DNA from: Mahella australiensis 50-1 BON
Lineage (GTDB): Bacteria > Bacillota > Clostridia > Mahellales > Mahellaceae
Direction: 5' to 3'
DNA: 64,000 nucleotides
Assembly (NCBI RefSeq): GCF_000213255.1
Contig: NC_015520.1
Location: 2,252,001 to 2,316,000 of the forward strand
The notes under the pieces were generated by a model, which saw only the letters and a program-made list of their open reading frames with translations, was not told the DNA's origin and searched no databases. Of the stretch, positions 8,567 to 17,011 are shown piece after piece (within the stretch, counting starts at the first letter, position 1; the number at the start of each line of letters is the position of its first letter). Made by a program: the position numbers and the translations under genes.

Positions 8567-9853
8567 TTATTTTTTGGGTTCTATTATAGAAATAGCGCAA
8601 TACTTCTCATCGAAATGTTGGCGAAGCCTCTCCTCAACATCTGAAATCTTTACATCATCCAACACTTTAGGATAATCGAGTAAATTTATGTCTTTAAAGG
8701 TCGCTGCAATATATGCCGATGCTATACCATCTATACGGTTTAGGCTCATTAGAAAATCTCCCAGCATTTTTCTTTTAACCCTGTCGAGATCATTTACATT
8801 CAAACCGCTCTGTTTATAATTATTTATAGCTTCCATTATCCTATCCTGCACCTTGAGCGGCCGCTGCGATTCGCCCCCCATCAGGCTAAAGCCGTAATGT
8901 ATTTCTCCTGTATAATCCTTTTCAAAGGTAGCGTTGATAAGACCATCTTTATACAAACTCTGGTATGTATCAGAACTTTTACCTATGAGCATATTAAGCA
9001 GTACACCAGTAACTATATCCTTTTTCATCAATTTATTGCCTGACATGCCAGTATCCGAATCCTTAAAGCCGATATAAAACATCGGGATCGCCACCGCTAA
9101 TTGCTGTTTAACTAACGGTTGCGCTACGTCCATAGGTTCGTCAGGATATATACGTTTGATATCTCCGCGTCTGGACATATTCTTGTCTTTAAAGCTTCGC
9201 TTTACTGTTTTTATCACTTGCTCTTTGTCTATATCGCCTATTATAAAAATAGCCATATTATCGGGATGATAAAACGTCTCATAGCATAGATAAAGCTGTT
9301 CTTTAGTAATACCTGTTATGGATTCCACCGTACCGGCTATATCGTTTTTTACAGGGTGATTTTTATACAACGCACCCAACAGGTTAAAGTAAACGCGCCA
9401 TGCCGGATTATCCTCGTACATACGTATCTCCTGAGCAATTATGCCTTTTTCCTTCTCAACATTTTCATCGGTAAAGTAGGGCCTGTTGACAAAGCCAAGC
9501 AATAATTCAAGGCAATCATAAAATTTGTCGGTAGATGAAAATAGATAAGCCGTCATATTGAAATTTGTGAAGGCGTTAGCCTGCGCTCCCAAAGCAGAAA
9601 ACCTTTCGAATATGCTACCACCTTGTTCCTCAAACAGCTTATGCTCCAGAAAATGAGCTATACCACAAGGAACTTCTATAGGTTCTCTATGCTTTCCGCT
9701 CAAAAACTTTATGTCATTAGAACCGTAATTAGTGGCATAAATAGCAAATTGCTTGGTATAACCCGGCTTAGGCATTATAAAAACGGTAAGACCGTTATCT
9801 AGCTTATATTTATATATTCTTTCTTCTATAGCACTATTTTCTATGACGGTCAT
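8567..9853 (-). CDS. M16-family zinc peptidase (YmfH-like)
   Basis: A 428-residue processing-peptidase-like protein. The inverted zinc motif HFLEH is at residues 67-71, with a third metal ligand in the EIRMYEDNP segment (E about 147), so this is the catalytically competent member of the pair. It overlaps the stop of the upstream M16 gene by four bases (ATGA), implying translational coupling and a heterodimer with a non-catalytic partner, as known for M16B pairs. Cytoplasmic; substrate unknown. Confidence 0.88.
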   Translation of the reverse strand: MTVIENSAIEERIYKYKLDNGLTVFIMPKPGYTKQFAIYATNYGSNDIKFLSGKHREPIEVPCGIAHFLEHKLFEEQGGSIFERFSALGAQANAFTNFNMTAYLFSSTDKFYDCLELLLGFVNRPYFTDENVEKEKGIIAQEIRMYEDNPAWRVYFNLLGALYKNHPVKNDIAGTVESITGITKEQLYLCYETFYHPDNMAIFIIGDIDKEQVIKTVKRSFKDKNMSRRGDIKRIYPDEPMDVAQPLVKQQLAVAIPMFYIGFKDSDTGMSGNKLMKKDIVTGVLLNMLIGKSSDTYQSLYKDGLINATFEKDYTGEIHYGFSLMGGESQRPLKVQDRIMEAINNYKQSGLNVNDLDRVKRKMLGDFLMSLNRIDGIASAYIAATFKDINLLDYPKVLDDVKISDVEERLRQHFDEKYCAISIIEPKK

Positions 9854-11142
9854 ATTCTCTCAGCCCCTTTCATAGCTTTGTTTGCCAGGAAATAAATAGT
9901 ATCCAGATTTATCCGTTGTGCTATCTTTACTACTTGATTCATCTCTGCGGCGTTTATGCTTTCTATGAGCTGATCTATAGTAGAATGCTTTTTTAATATC
10001 GCGTTGCTCAGATAATAATCCGTCAATTGCTGAGGGCTATCCATTATCGAGCGTAGAGAAGTGGTCAGTGCTTTTTTAGAAAAATCCAATTCCTGCGATG
10101 ATATGATGCCTCTTTTCATTTCATCCAATTGCTCAAGCATGATATCCAGAGCTTTTTTATAATTTTCTATCTCTATGCCCGAGCTTATTATCATCAAACC
10201 TTTATATTTTTCTAATCTCGCATAAGCATAATAAGCCAAGCTGGCTTTTTCTCTGACATTAAGGAATAGCTTGGAATGGGGGCCCCCGCCCAATATGCTA
10301 GCATAGAGCATTAGAATAGGATAATCAGTATCGTCCGGAGCGGTATTGGTTCTTAAGCCAAGCGATAGTTTGCCCTGCAAAACATCCATACGTTCTACGA
10401 CCTCTTTGGGTTCTGTTATCGCTTTTTTAATAATCTCTTTGGGTATCCTCTTCACAGTCCCTCTTGGCCAGTTAAAGATAGCCTCAGCCTTATCGCGTAT
10501 GGCATCAGGTTCTACATCGCCTAATATAAATATATCGACTGGACTGCTGGCTACCACATCTTTATAATATTCATAAAGATTATGGGCATTTATACCAGGC
10601 AGGGCATCTGTACTACCGTATACATATGTGGCAAATGGTTCGCCTTTACACATTTCTTGTATACAACGCTCGACTGCGTATTGAGCCTTATCGTTTATTA
10701 ACCCCTCTATGAGGTCCTTGAGGTTCTGTTTTTCTTGCTCCACGTAATCCTGATTAAAACCTTCGTCTATAGTCAATGGTTTCGATATTATATCATTTAA
10801 GAAGGATAATCCCTTATCTATCAAAGCATCATCCCCTGTATATTTGGGATGCACGATATCCAATCTGAAACCTATAATTTGCCGCTCGCCTTTTTTTAAT
10901 ACATCGGCATCGAAATCTGCACCATATATGTCCTCTAAGAAGCGCTCTATCTGTATCGTATCTCTAAAGCCCTGACAACCGCGTTTCATGACACGAGGCA
11001 ATAGAGCATTTAACGTTGCTGTATCTTTATTTAACGCTCTATGAAAGAAAATATTAAAGTGAATGGTCTTAAACTTTTTAGTACTTATAACGTGCAAATC
11101 GATGCCGTTATCCAATTTATAATCATATGTAGATATATCCAT
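9850..11142 (-). CDS. M16-family peptidase-like protein lacking the zinc motif (YmfF-like)
   Basis: A 430-residue M16 homologue with no HXXEH motif in the N-terminal domain (the corresponding area reads NALLPRVMKRGCQGF), so it is probably the non-catalytic subunit, contributing the C-terminal R/Y-type substrate contacts (EKASLAYYAYARLE). An AAAGGAG ribosome site lies seven bases before the ATG. Coupled to the zinc-containing partner by a four-base overlap. Bacillus ymfF/ymfH have the same arrangement. Confidence 0.85.
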   Translation of the reverse strand: MDISTYDYKLDNGIDLHVISTKKFKTIHFNIFFHRALNKDTATLNALLPRVMKRGCQGFRDTIQIERFLEDIYGADFDADVLKKGERQIIGFRLDIVHPKYTGDDALIDKGLSFLNDIISKPLTIDEGFNQDYVEQEKQNLKDLIEGLINDKAQYAVERCIQEMCKGEPFATYVYGSTDALPGINAHNLYEYYKDVVASSPVDIFILGDVEPDAIRDKAEAIFNWPRGTVKRIPKEIIKKAITEPKEVVERMDVLQGKLSLGLRTNTAPDDTDYPILMLYASILGGGPHSKLFLNVREKASLAYYAYARLEKYKGLMIISSGIEIENYKKALDIMLEQLDEMKRGIISSQELDFSKKALTTSLRSIMDSPQQLTDYYLSNAILKKHSTIDQLIESINAAEMNQVVKIAQRINLDTIYFLANKAMKGAERI

Positions 11143-11172
11143 ATATATGCTCCTTTAGTTGTTATATAGGGG

Positions 11173-11198
11173 AATAAGCCTGGCGGCCCAGGCTTATT
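11173..11198 (-). terminator. Hairpin overlapping the YhcN-like stop codon
   Basis: AATAAGCCTGG (11173-11183) and CCAGGCTTATT (11188-11198) form a perfect 11-bp stem with a four-base loop. The stop codon of the lipoprotein gene lies inside the stem. The downstream minus strand reads CCCCTATATAAC, not a good U-tract, so this may be an attenuating hairpin before the M16 genes. Confidence 0.55.
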
Positions 11199-11718
11199 GC
11201 GTATTCACTTTAGGGGTTATGCGATTTATCATCTCATTTATCTCTTTCGCAAAACCGCTAAGAGGTTTACCCTTGGCTATATCGCTCATCATGATCCTTA
11301 TCCTATCGAAGAGATCCGGATCAGCCGTTACGACGACGTTATCGATGGCTTTATCAGCGGCTTTAACAGTCGTCTCGATATTTTTCTTTACTTGATCAGA
11401 AAGCTTGCCTTCCGTAGTCCCCTCAATAGTAACCCCTACAAGCGCGGTATTACCGGTTATAACTACTGCTGCCTTTTCTACCTCAGGCATAGCCGCTACC
11501 TGATCCGCTATACGCTGCGAGCGCGCTATCATATCGTTCGCATTAGTATTGGGCGTGGTAGGCGGCGTTATAGTTTTAGGCGGAGTGGCCGTCCTCGGAG
11601 CCGGCGGTTGAGGAGTGGGAGCCGGCCTCCGCGTGGGTGTACAACCAACTACAGCGAAAGCCAGTATCAGCAAACAAATCAATAAAGCAATTGAACCATA
11701 CCTTATATCTTTTTTCAA
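11194..11718 (-). CDS. YhcN/YlaJ-family sporulation lipoprotein
   Basis: A lipoprotein of about 174 residues. A hydrophobic signal ends in a VVGC lipobox, followed by a Pro/Thr-rich linker and a domain with AMPEVEKAAVVITGNTALVG and KPLSGFAKEINEMI, characteristic of YhcN/YlaJ proteins found in spore membranes and coats. The start is a TTG at 11716-11718 preceded by AAGGAGG at good spacing; an ATG six codons earlier overlaps that ribosome site and is unlikely. Its spore role is taken from the family. Confidence 0.85.
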   Translation of the reverse strand: MKKDIRYGSIALLICLLILAFAVVGCTPTRRPAPTPQPPAPRTATPPKTITPPTTPNTNANDMIARSQRIADQVAAMPEVEKAAVVITGNTALVGVTIEGTTEGKLSDQVKKNIETTVKAADKAIDNVVVTADPDLFDRIRIMMSDIAKGKPLSGFAKEINEMINRITPKVNTQ

Positions 11719-11783
11719 AATTATCGCCTCCTTCAATGATAGTGTTTGACAAGAAGGCGCTTTTTATTAAATGCAACTTATCC

Positions 11784-11981
11784 TTACTTTATTAAATCAT
11801 AGCATGATTGTAAATCATTGTCATCAGCGTTGTTTATAGCATTTTTTAGCTGCATGACAGTACTGTTATCCACATCGCCTGTTTGGCCAAGTATCCTGCT
11901 GCATACCGCCCGGCTGGCATAAGATTGTTTATTATCGCTTACAAAAGATATTATCTCGCGGGCCATTTTATCCTTTTCCAC
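11784..11981 (-). CDS. Small hypothetical protein
   Basis: A 65-residue, mostly helical, charged protein with two Cys (AVCSRIL and LQSCYDL). I do not recognise a family. The GTG at 11979-11981 is favoured because the ACGGAGG ribosome site is seven bases upstream; an ATG two codons earlier is too close to it. It lies between the flavin reductase and YhcN-like genes on the same strand. Confidence 0.6.
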   Translation of the reverse strand: MEKDKMAREIISFVSDNKQSYASRAVCSRILGQTGDVDNSTVMQLKNAINNADDNDLQSCYDLIK

Positions 11982-12042
11982 AAGCATTCCTCCGTTATTA
12001 TAAATTCTCTATAATAGTATCTATAATATGAACTGACTTAAT

Positions 12043-12606
12043 TCATATTGATTTTCTAACAGAGAATCCTTGTTTACCCAATATATCGCCCAGGCTAAAA
12101 TACGTCGTGCCAACATAGGCAATTAAATCCAATTTATTGAAATCGATTTTATGATTGGATACTATATCTTCTCGCACATCGACAGCTACCACCTCAGCTA
12201 CGAACATATCATGCGAACCCAGGCTGAGCATATGCTTAACCCGGCATTCTATATTCACAGGACTGGCTTTTATAATAGGGACATTTACTTTGGATGCTTC
12301 GGCTTTCTCTACACCCAAATGCTCAAACTTGTCTTCATGGCGGCCGCTGCGAGAACCACAGTAATCCATTATCTCCAGCAATTCTCTAGTGGGTAGGTTT
12401 ATAACAAATTCACCTGTTTCTTTGACCATATGGCTGGAAAATCGGCCCGGACGAATGGATATAGATATCATTGGCGGCTCTGAACACACCGTGCCTACCC
12501 ACGCCAATGTTATTATATTATCCTTTCCTGCCTTATCTCTACATGATACCATAACAGCCGGTAATGGATATAATACTGTATCCGGTTCTAATACTACTTT
12601 GTCCAT
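12043..12606 (-). CDS. Flavin reductase / FMN-binding split-barrel protein
   Basis: A 187-residue protein of the flavin reductase-like family: PLPAVMVSCRD near the N-terminus, then ISIRPGRFSSHMVKETGEFV and NLPTRELLEIMDYCGSRSG, the typical FMN-contact segments. It likely binds FMN and reduces it or a substrate; the precise reaction is unknown. ATG at 12604-12606 sits six bases after GGAGGT. An in-frame upstream extension of 19 codons overlaps the -10 and -35 elements and is rejected. Preceded by a consensus sigma-A promoter. Confidence 0.88.
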   Translation of the reverse strand: MDKVVLEPDTVLYPLPAVMVSCRDKAGKDNIITLAWVGTVCSEPPMISISIRPGRFSSHMVKETGEFVINLPTRELLEIMDYCGSRSGRHEDKFEHLGVEKAEASKVNVPIIKASPVNIECRVKHMLSLGSHDMFVAEVVAVDVREDIVSNHKIDFNKLDLIAYVGTTYFSLGDILGKQGFSVRKSI

Positions 12607-12634
12607 TTTTCTACCTCCTATGCGATTTGAAACC

Positions 12635-12663
12635 ATTATATGCCAAATCGGAGATTTTGTCAA
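12635..12663 (-). promoter_or_regulatory. Consensus sigma-A promoter of the flavin reductase gene
   Basis: TTGACA (12658-12663), 17 bp, TATAAT (12635-12640) on the minus strand: both hexamers are perfect consensus. The start codon is 29 bp beyond the -10. The -35 adjoins the U-tract of the tRNA-Val terminator. Confidence 0.92.
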
Positions 12664-12697
12664 ATAAAATAAAGGAGATGAAATCGATCATCTCCTT
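12662..12697 (-). terminator. Terminator of tRNA-Val
   Basis: AAGGAGATG (12672-12680) and CATCTCCTT (12689-12697) form a perfect 9-bp stem, followed on the minus strand by TTTATTTTATTTG. It directly follows the tRNA 3' end. Confidence 0.88.
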
Positions 12698-12699
12698 AG

Positions 12700-12776
12700 T
12701 GGTGGGGTTAACAGGACTCGAACCTGTGACCTCCACGATGTGAGCGTGGCGCTCTAACCGCCTGAGCCATAACCCC
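12700..12776 (-). tRNA. tRNA-Val (anticodon CAC)
   Basis: A cloverleaf of 77 nt including an encoded CCA. The acceptor stem is GGGGTTA/TAACCCC, the T arm is ACAGG-TTCGAGT-CCTGT, and the anticodon stem CCACG/CGTGG encloses loop CTCACAT. The anticodon CAC reads GUG valine codons. It has its own promoter and terminator. Confidence 0.93.
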
Positions 12777-12787
12777 TTACAGTGACT

Positions 12788-12816
12788 ATTATAATATATA
12801 ATCGCCAACAGTGCAA
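12788..12816 (-). promoter_or_regulatory. Promoter of tRNA-Val
   Basis: Minus-strand TTGCAC (12811-12816), 17-bp spacer, TATAAT (12788-12793), about 12 bp before the tRNA 5' end. Confidence 0.85.
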
Positions 12817-12834
12817 GTGATTTTTTGCCGTCTC

Positions 12835-13362
12835 TCACCACATATCCCAATGCAGCGCTTCATCCAATGGCTTGCGTTTGCGTTTTGGTGTCATATGTCC
12901 CGGATCCGGATAACCCACTGCTATTATTATCATGGGGCGATAATCAGCAGGTATATCGAATAATCGCCTCAATAATGCATCATTTATATCACCTATCCAG
13001 CATGTGCCTAAGCCATAATTCAAAGCCGCCAGCAATATATTTTCAGCGGCTGCAGCAACATCCTGAGATGAATGAAGATTTGGGCTGGGCAATGCCGGTA
13101 TTTGTTGCAATGGATCAAAATGTGAACATACTATAATAGCTGCTGATGCTGTAGGCAAAAATTTAGCATATGTAGAGTTAAGTGCTATCTCATTCATCTT
13201 CTCTTTATCTTTTGTTACAATAAAAGCCCATGGTTGTCTATTATGTGCGGATGGCGCTTGGCAACCGGCTTTTACCAACTCTTTTATGATATCGTCACCG
13301 ACATCTTTATCCAGATAATGCCTTATGCTTTGCCTATTCATTATAGCATCTATAATATCCAT
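12835..13362 (-). CDS. Nitroreductase family protein
   Basis: A 175-residue FMN-dependent oxidoreductase: N-terminal IMNRQSIRHYLDKDV, QAPSAHNRQPWAFIV (FMN phosphate contact) and a C-terminal VGYPDPGHMTPKRKRKPLDE. These are nitroreductase-family hallmarks. The ATG at 13360-13362 is preferred (AGAGGTGAT site) over an in-frame GTG three codons earlier that lies within the ribosome site. It follows the KDPG aldolase gene by 12 bp, probably one operon. Substrate not known. Confidence 0.9.
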   Translation of the reverse strand: MDIIDAIMNRQSIRHYLDKDVGDDIIKELVKAGCQAPSAHNRQPWAFIVTKDKEKMNEIALNSTYAKFLPTASAAIIVCSHFDPLQQIPALPSPNLHSSQDVAAAAENILLAALNYGLGTCWIGDINDALLRRLFDIPADYRPMIIIAVGYPDPGHMTPKRKRKPLDEALHWDMW

Positions 13363-13374
13363 AGTTATCACCTC

Positions 13375-14010
13375 TCATACACTCACTGATTCAACAAATG
13401 TGCGCGCCAATTCAGTTACACTGTCATATTTATCTTGATAGATCATTTGTTTATTGATAAGCTCTCCGCCTATGCCCAATCCAACAGTACCGGCCTGGAT
13501 AAAGCTATACGCGTTATCTATATTTATACCGCCTACAGCTACAAACGACGCATCATTGAATGGCCCGAGCAATTGCTTTACATAGTCAGGGCCCAGCGTT
13601 GCTGCCGGGAAAAGTTTTATTAGGTCGGCATCGGCTTGCATTGCAGTCGCTATCTCCGTTGGGGTCATAGCCCCTGGCAGCACCGCCTTGTCCATCGCCT
13701 TGGTTAAATCTATAATTTTTTTATCGGTGTGCGGACATACTATAAACTGTGCACCTGCCGATATAGCATCATAAGCCGCCTGTGGTGTCATGACAGTGCC
13801 TGCTCCTATCGTTATATCAGAGCCCCAGCGCTGTACCATATTCTTTATCATGTCAACGGCACTGGGCGTATTCATGGTAATTTCCATGATAGATATACCG
13901 CCCTTTAGAAGGGCTTCTATGGTTGGTTCTATATGGGCATTATCAATGCCGCGTATAATGGCTATAATGCGTTCATTCTTTATGTTACCGACTACTTCTT
14001 CAGCATTCAT
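13375..14010 (-). CDS. eda: KDPG/KHG aldolase
   Basis: A 211-residue class I aldolase that cleaves 2-keto-3-deoxy-6-phosphogluconate (or 4-hydroxy-2-oxoglutarate) to pyruvate and an aldehyde. The Schiff-base lysine is K132 in LIKLFPAATLGP, the catalytic glutamate is in IMEITMNTP, and IGAGTVMT is the phosphate-site loop. Length is normal for the family. Cytoplasmic; last step of the Entner-Doudoroff or uronate pathway. No companion dehydratase or kinase gene is nearby. Confidence 0.92.
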   Translation of the reverse strand: MNAEEVVGNIKNERIIAIIRGIDNAHIEPTIEALLKGGISIMEITMNTPSAVDMIKNMVQRWGSDITIGAGTVMTPQAAYDAISAGAQFIVCPHTDKKIIDLTKAMDKAVLPGAMTPTEIATAMQADADLIKLFPAATLGPDYVKQLLGPFNDASFVAVGGINIDNAYSFIQAGTVGLGIGGELINKQMIYQDKYDSVTELARTFVESVSV

Positions 14011-14061
14011 TATTACTGCTCCTGTTAATATATTTTGACTGCCTTATCTATCTCAAATTAT

Positions 14062-14070
14062 ATTATAGCA
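14062..14070 (-). promoter_or_regulatory. Extended -10 promoter candidate for the eda operon
   Basis: The minus strand reads TTGCTATAAT, an extended -10 (TGn-TATAAT, hexamer at 14062-14067), about 52 bp before the eda ATG. No good -35 is seen at 17 bp, which fits an extended -10 promoter. Confidence 0.5.
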
Positions 14071-14092
14071 AAAAACCGTACTAACGAAAACT

Positions 14093-14139
14093 ATAAAAAA
14101 TTAAGCCGCAGACATCACCCAACAGGCACTATCTGCAGC
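14093..14139 (-). terminator. Terminator of the amidase gene
   Basis: GCCGCAGA (14105-14112) pairs with TCTGCAGC (14132-14139) with one G-T type mismatch; the minus strand continues TTAATTTTTTATAG. It begins 13 bp after the amidase stop. Confidence 0.8.
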
Positions 14140-14151
14140 TCATATGTTTAA

Positions 14152-15903
14152 CTAATCATTAAAGTACTTTACTATAGCGTTATATATGCCTACGGCCGAA
14201 TTATGCTGTACGGTTGGGTTCATCAATAAAGCCCTATCATCGGTATTATTCAAAAAGCCCAGCTCTATAAGAGCAGATACTACGTTAGCTTCCCTCAATA
14301 CAGCAAAGTTTTCCGGCGAAGGGTATTTTAGGTTTCTAGATAAGCCATTGGCTTTAGGCACTTCTTCAAGCAACGTTTCAGCTAATCTATACCGCTCTGC
14401 AGTGTTATAACCGTTATAGTATGTCGAGGTATTGTGCGCCATATAATACACCTGAGCCCCTCTGGCATTTCCCGAACTGGTACCAGTGCTGTTGCCGTGT
14501 ATAGAGACGAATATAATATTGTCCTGATATTTTTTCTCTATATCGAATATCTTGATCATGTCAGCTTTGCTAGGATAACCCGTTTTGCTAGTATTACCCT
14601 GGTTATTATTCAAAACCCACGTAAAACTGGCAATATATCCGTTAATATCGGATATATATTTCTCTTTGTCGGATACCTTCTTAAGCTTTGCGTTTACTTC
14701 ATCTATAGCTTTATTCAACGCCGGTATACTTTTATCTTCTATGTCATCTATTTCGGCCCTTACAGCATCCCGATAAGCAGTCAACGTAGCCTCTACATCA
14801 TTATCATTTTGCTCCGGCATATACTCATCATCCAATGCCGCTACGGCATCGTTATATCGCTTCTCAGCTTCGCTCAAAGCAGACGGGTTAACATTAACAT
14901 CACTTTTAATGTCCTGCAAATTTTTCCACGCGCTTATGGCGACGTTAAGCTTGTATGCCTGATCATCGAGATATAGAAGCCTCTCTTGCAGAACCTTTTT
15001 CTGTTGTTCTAAAGACTGTTTTTGAGCAATTTCTTTATTCAAAGTCTTTTGTAGATCGGCCAGCTCCCGTTCTGCCACTTTTTTCTCCTGCTCCAGTATA
15101 TATTTATTAACCATCGCGGTCCGGTCATACAGTTCTACTGTAACATCAGCAGTCCGCGTAGGTATAACGGTGGCTCCGGCTTGTCGCAGAAGCTCTACTG
15201 TTTTATTGGCTACAGCGAGATTTAGGTCTTTTTCCTTATAACCGGCATTTGTCGTACCAGGATCAGTACCACCATGACCTGCATCGATAAACACTACTTT
15301 ACCGCTTAATATGCCAGGCTGTGGTTCCGGCGCAGGCACAGGTGTCGGCGTTGGCGCAGGCGTCGAGCTTGTACCGCTTACCACCAGGTATTGCTCACTG
15401 ACATAGCCTGTTATGCTGCCATACTTTATCTGATACCAACTGCCGCTTTTGCTCAGCACTTCCACTTTGGTACCATTCTTCAGACTACCTACCACCTTGT
15501 ACTGCGTGCCGGCCCCGCTGCGTACATTAAGCGTCGTATTAACCTTCACTGTGCCGGTCTGTGCACTGCTCCGCGATGGCACTGGTTGTGCGGTACTAAT
15601 AGCTTTCGCCACTGAATTATGTAGGTATGCTGTGGTTCCATTATATTGTATCTTGAAAAAGCTGCCTATGGTATCTACATAAGTAAATCTTTGCCCCCTC
15701 GTAGCCTTTCCTATAATGCCGCTGTTCAACGAAGCTGCAGACCTTATATTTGCTCTCGAACCTGGCGATACCGTTACTTCGACAGTGCCATTAGCCGCTT
15801 TAGCCGATCCTATACCGAGCGTGGCCGCGGCTAGCATAGCGATAGCTATTATTGCCGCCCATAAAAACAACCTGCTTTTCAATATGATCTTATCCTCTGT
15901 CAA
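14152..15903 (-). CDS. Secreted N-acetylmuramoyl-L-alanine amidase with two SH3 domains and an inserted coiled coil
   Basis: A 583-residue exported peptidoglycan amidase. A signal peptide (residues 10-37, ending SAKA-A) is followed by two bacterial SH3 domains (about 40-100 and 117-175), a Pro-rich linker (181-197) and an Amidase_3 domain. Zinc and catalytic residues are visible: H210 (DAGHGG), E224 (KEKDLNL), H469 (FVSIHGNS) and E547 (IELGFLNN). Unusually, a charged, coiled-coil-rich segment of about 190 residues (268-458) interrupts the catalytic domain between RTAMVNKY and the second His motif. It starts with TTG after a GAAGGGGGTGAG site. Function in wall turnover or sporulation is inferred from the family. 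Confidence 0.9.
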   Translation of the reverse strand: MTEDKIILKSRLFLWAAIIAIAMLAAATLGIGSAKAANGTVEVTVSPGSRANIRSAASLNSGIIGKATRGQRFTYVDTIGSFFKIQYNGTTAYLHNSVAKAISTAQPVPSRSSAQTGTVKVNTTLNVRSGAGTQYKVVGSLKNGTKVEVLSKSGSWYQIKYGSITGYVSEQYLVVSGTSSTPAPTPTPVPAPEPQPGILSGKVVFIDAGHGGTDPGTTNAGYKEKDLNLAVANKTVELLRQAGATVIPTRTADVTVELYDRTAMVNKYILEQEKKVAERELADLQKTLNKEIAQKQSLEQQKKVLQERLLYLDDQAYKLNVAISAWKNLQDIKSDVNVNPSALSEAEKRYNDAVAALDDEYMPEQNDNDVEATLTAYRDAVRAEIDDIEDKSIPALNKAIDEVNAKLKKVSDKEKYISDINGYIASFTWVLNNNQGNTSKTGYPSKADMIKIFDIEKKYQDNIIFVSIHGNSTGTSSGNARGAQVYYMAHNTSTYYNGYNTAERYRLAETLLEEVPKANGLSRNLKYPSPENFAVLREANVVSALIELGFLNNTDDRALLMNPTVQHNSAVGIYNAIVKYFND

Positions 15904-15941
15904 TTTCTCACCCCCTTCGTATATATTAGACCATCATATTA

Positions 15942-15970
15942 TCTATAACATATCTTAAGAGATTTGGCAA
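15942..15970 (-). promoter_or_regulatory. Candidate promoter of the amidase gene
   Basis: Minus-strand TTGCCA (15965-15970), 17 bp, TATAGA (15942-15947), about 40 bp before the TTG start. Moderate match to sigma-A. Confidence 0.4.
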
Positions 15971-16217
15971 TAAGGCTATAGTATCATAAGTTGGCAAAAA
16001 GTGAAACAAAAGCTAGTATATCTACTTTTTTCTCCATAATCCTCGCCTATGCTATGGAAAGCTGTATGCCAAAATATTTATTCTCTACATCATTGGATAT
16101 TCTGAGTATTTATGGTATATGTACTATAATTGTAAAGAGGGTATAAAAAATATAGTTAAATGGGTTTTATCGTACGATACGATGGATCAGGGGCTATTTT
16201 GAACATATAAGCGGCTT

Positions 16218-16247
16218 TGTATATTGGCTTGGATTTGTTACAATTGT
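16218..16247 (+). promoter_or_regulatory. Possible forespore (sigma-G-like) promoter of sleB
   Basis: TGTATA (16218-16223), a 17-bp spacer and CAATTGT (16241-16247) loosely resemble sigma-G elements, the usual regulator of sleB. The match at -10 is imperfect. The remaining divergent region (15971-16312) shows only a short ATCGTACGAT palindrome near 16169. Confidence 0.3.
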
Positions 16248-16312
16248 ATTACAAATATTAAATAAATATTTCAGTTCCTATAAATAATGGATTTATGGAA
16301 AGGGGTTTTGTA

Positions 16313-17011
16313 TTGAGGTTTTCTAATAAGAGATTGATATCGGCTACGCTAGTCACGATGTTTCTGTTCTTCTTTATAGTTTCAGGAGGCTATACACACG
16401 CCGCTTCTACAATACTGAAGGTAGGTAGCAGCGGCAGTCAGGTATCCCAGTTGCAAACGGCATTGAAGCAGCAAGGTTATTTTTATGCCAATGTCACAGG
16501 GTACTACGGCTCCTTAACACGCGATGCCGTAATCCGCTTCCAAAAAGACCGCGGCCTTGCGGCAGATGGCATAGCCGGACCACAGACGCTTAATGCATTG
16601 TACGGGGCGTCCTCTACTGCCAACAGGGGTACTACTGGAAATTATCGAGAAGACATATACTGGCTGGCACGTATTATAGAGGCGGAGGCCGGAGCCGAAC
16701 CATATCTAGGTAAGGTAGCGGTAGGCAATGTCATAATGAATCGCGTAAAATCCCCCAACTTTGCGAATTCGGTAAAAGCAGTAATATTCGAAGATTATCA
16801 CGGTATACCACAGTTTAGCCCGGTGGCCGATGGAACTATATACAATACGCCATCAACAGCCAGCAATCAAGCAGCCCAAGAAGCTTATAACGGAGCAAGA
16901 CCTGTGGGCAGCGCATTGTATTTCTTCAACCCAGCTAAGGCCGAGGGCGGATGGATAGTGAAGAACAGGCAGTATATAACCACCATAGGCAACCACAGTT
17001 TCTATAATTAA
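16313..17011 (+). CDS. sleB: Spore cortex-lytic enzyme SleB-like cell wall hydrolase
   Basis: A 232-residue exported hydrolase. Signal peptide to about residue 31 (GGYTHAAS), a peptidoglycan-binding domain (about 36-95: GSSGSQVSQLQTALKQQGY and GIAGPQTLNALYG) and a SleB-type catalytic domain starting LARIIEAEAGAEPYLGKVAV. SleB enzymes cleave spore cortex muramic-delta-lactam peptidoglycan during germination. The start is TTG at 16313, seven bases after AAAGGGG; an ATG six codons earlier contains that ribosome site. Its stop overlaps the convergent truA stop and its terminator lies within truA. Confidence 0.9.
   Translation: MRFSNKRLISATLVTMFLFFFIVSGGYTHAASTILKVGSSGSQVSQLQTALKQQGYFYANVTGYYGSLTRDAVIRFQKDRGLAADGIAGPQTLNALYGASSTANRGTTGNYREDIYWLARIIEAEAGAEPYLGKVAVGNVIMNRVKSPNFANSVKAVIFEDYHGIPQFSPVADGTIYNTPSTASNQAAQEAYNGARPVGSALYFFNPAKAEGGWIVKNRQYITTIGNHSFYN

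Noticed and set aside
9850-11142. Loss-of-function M16 gene (missing HXXEH)
   Set aside because: The absence of the zinc motif is normal for the non-catalytic partner of paired M16 proteins, so it is not a pseudogene.
12700-12776. tRNA-His reading of this tRNA
   Set aside because: The anticodon loop on the coding strand is CTCACAT, giving CAC (valine); GTG appears only on the complementary strand.
16169-16178. ATCGTACGAT palindrome between the amidase and sleB
   Set aside because: A ten-base palindrome alone is expected by chance and is not placed at a clear promoter.
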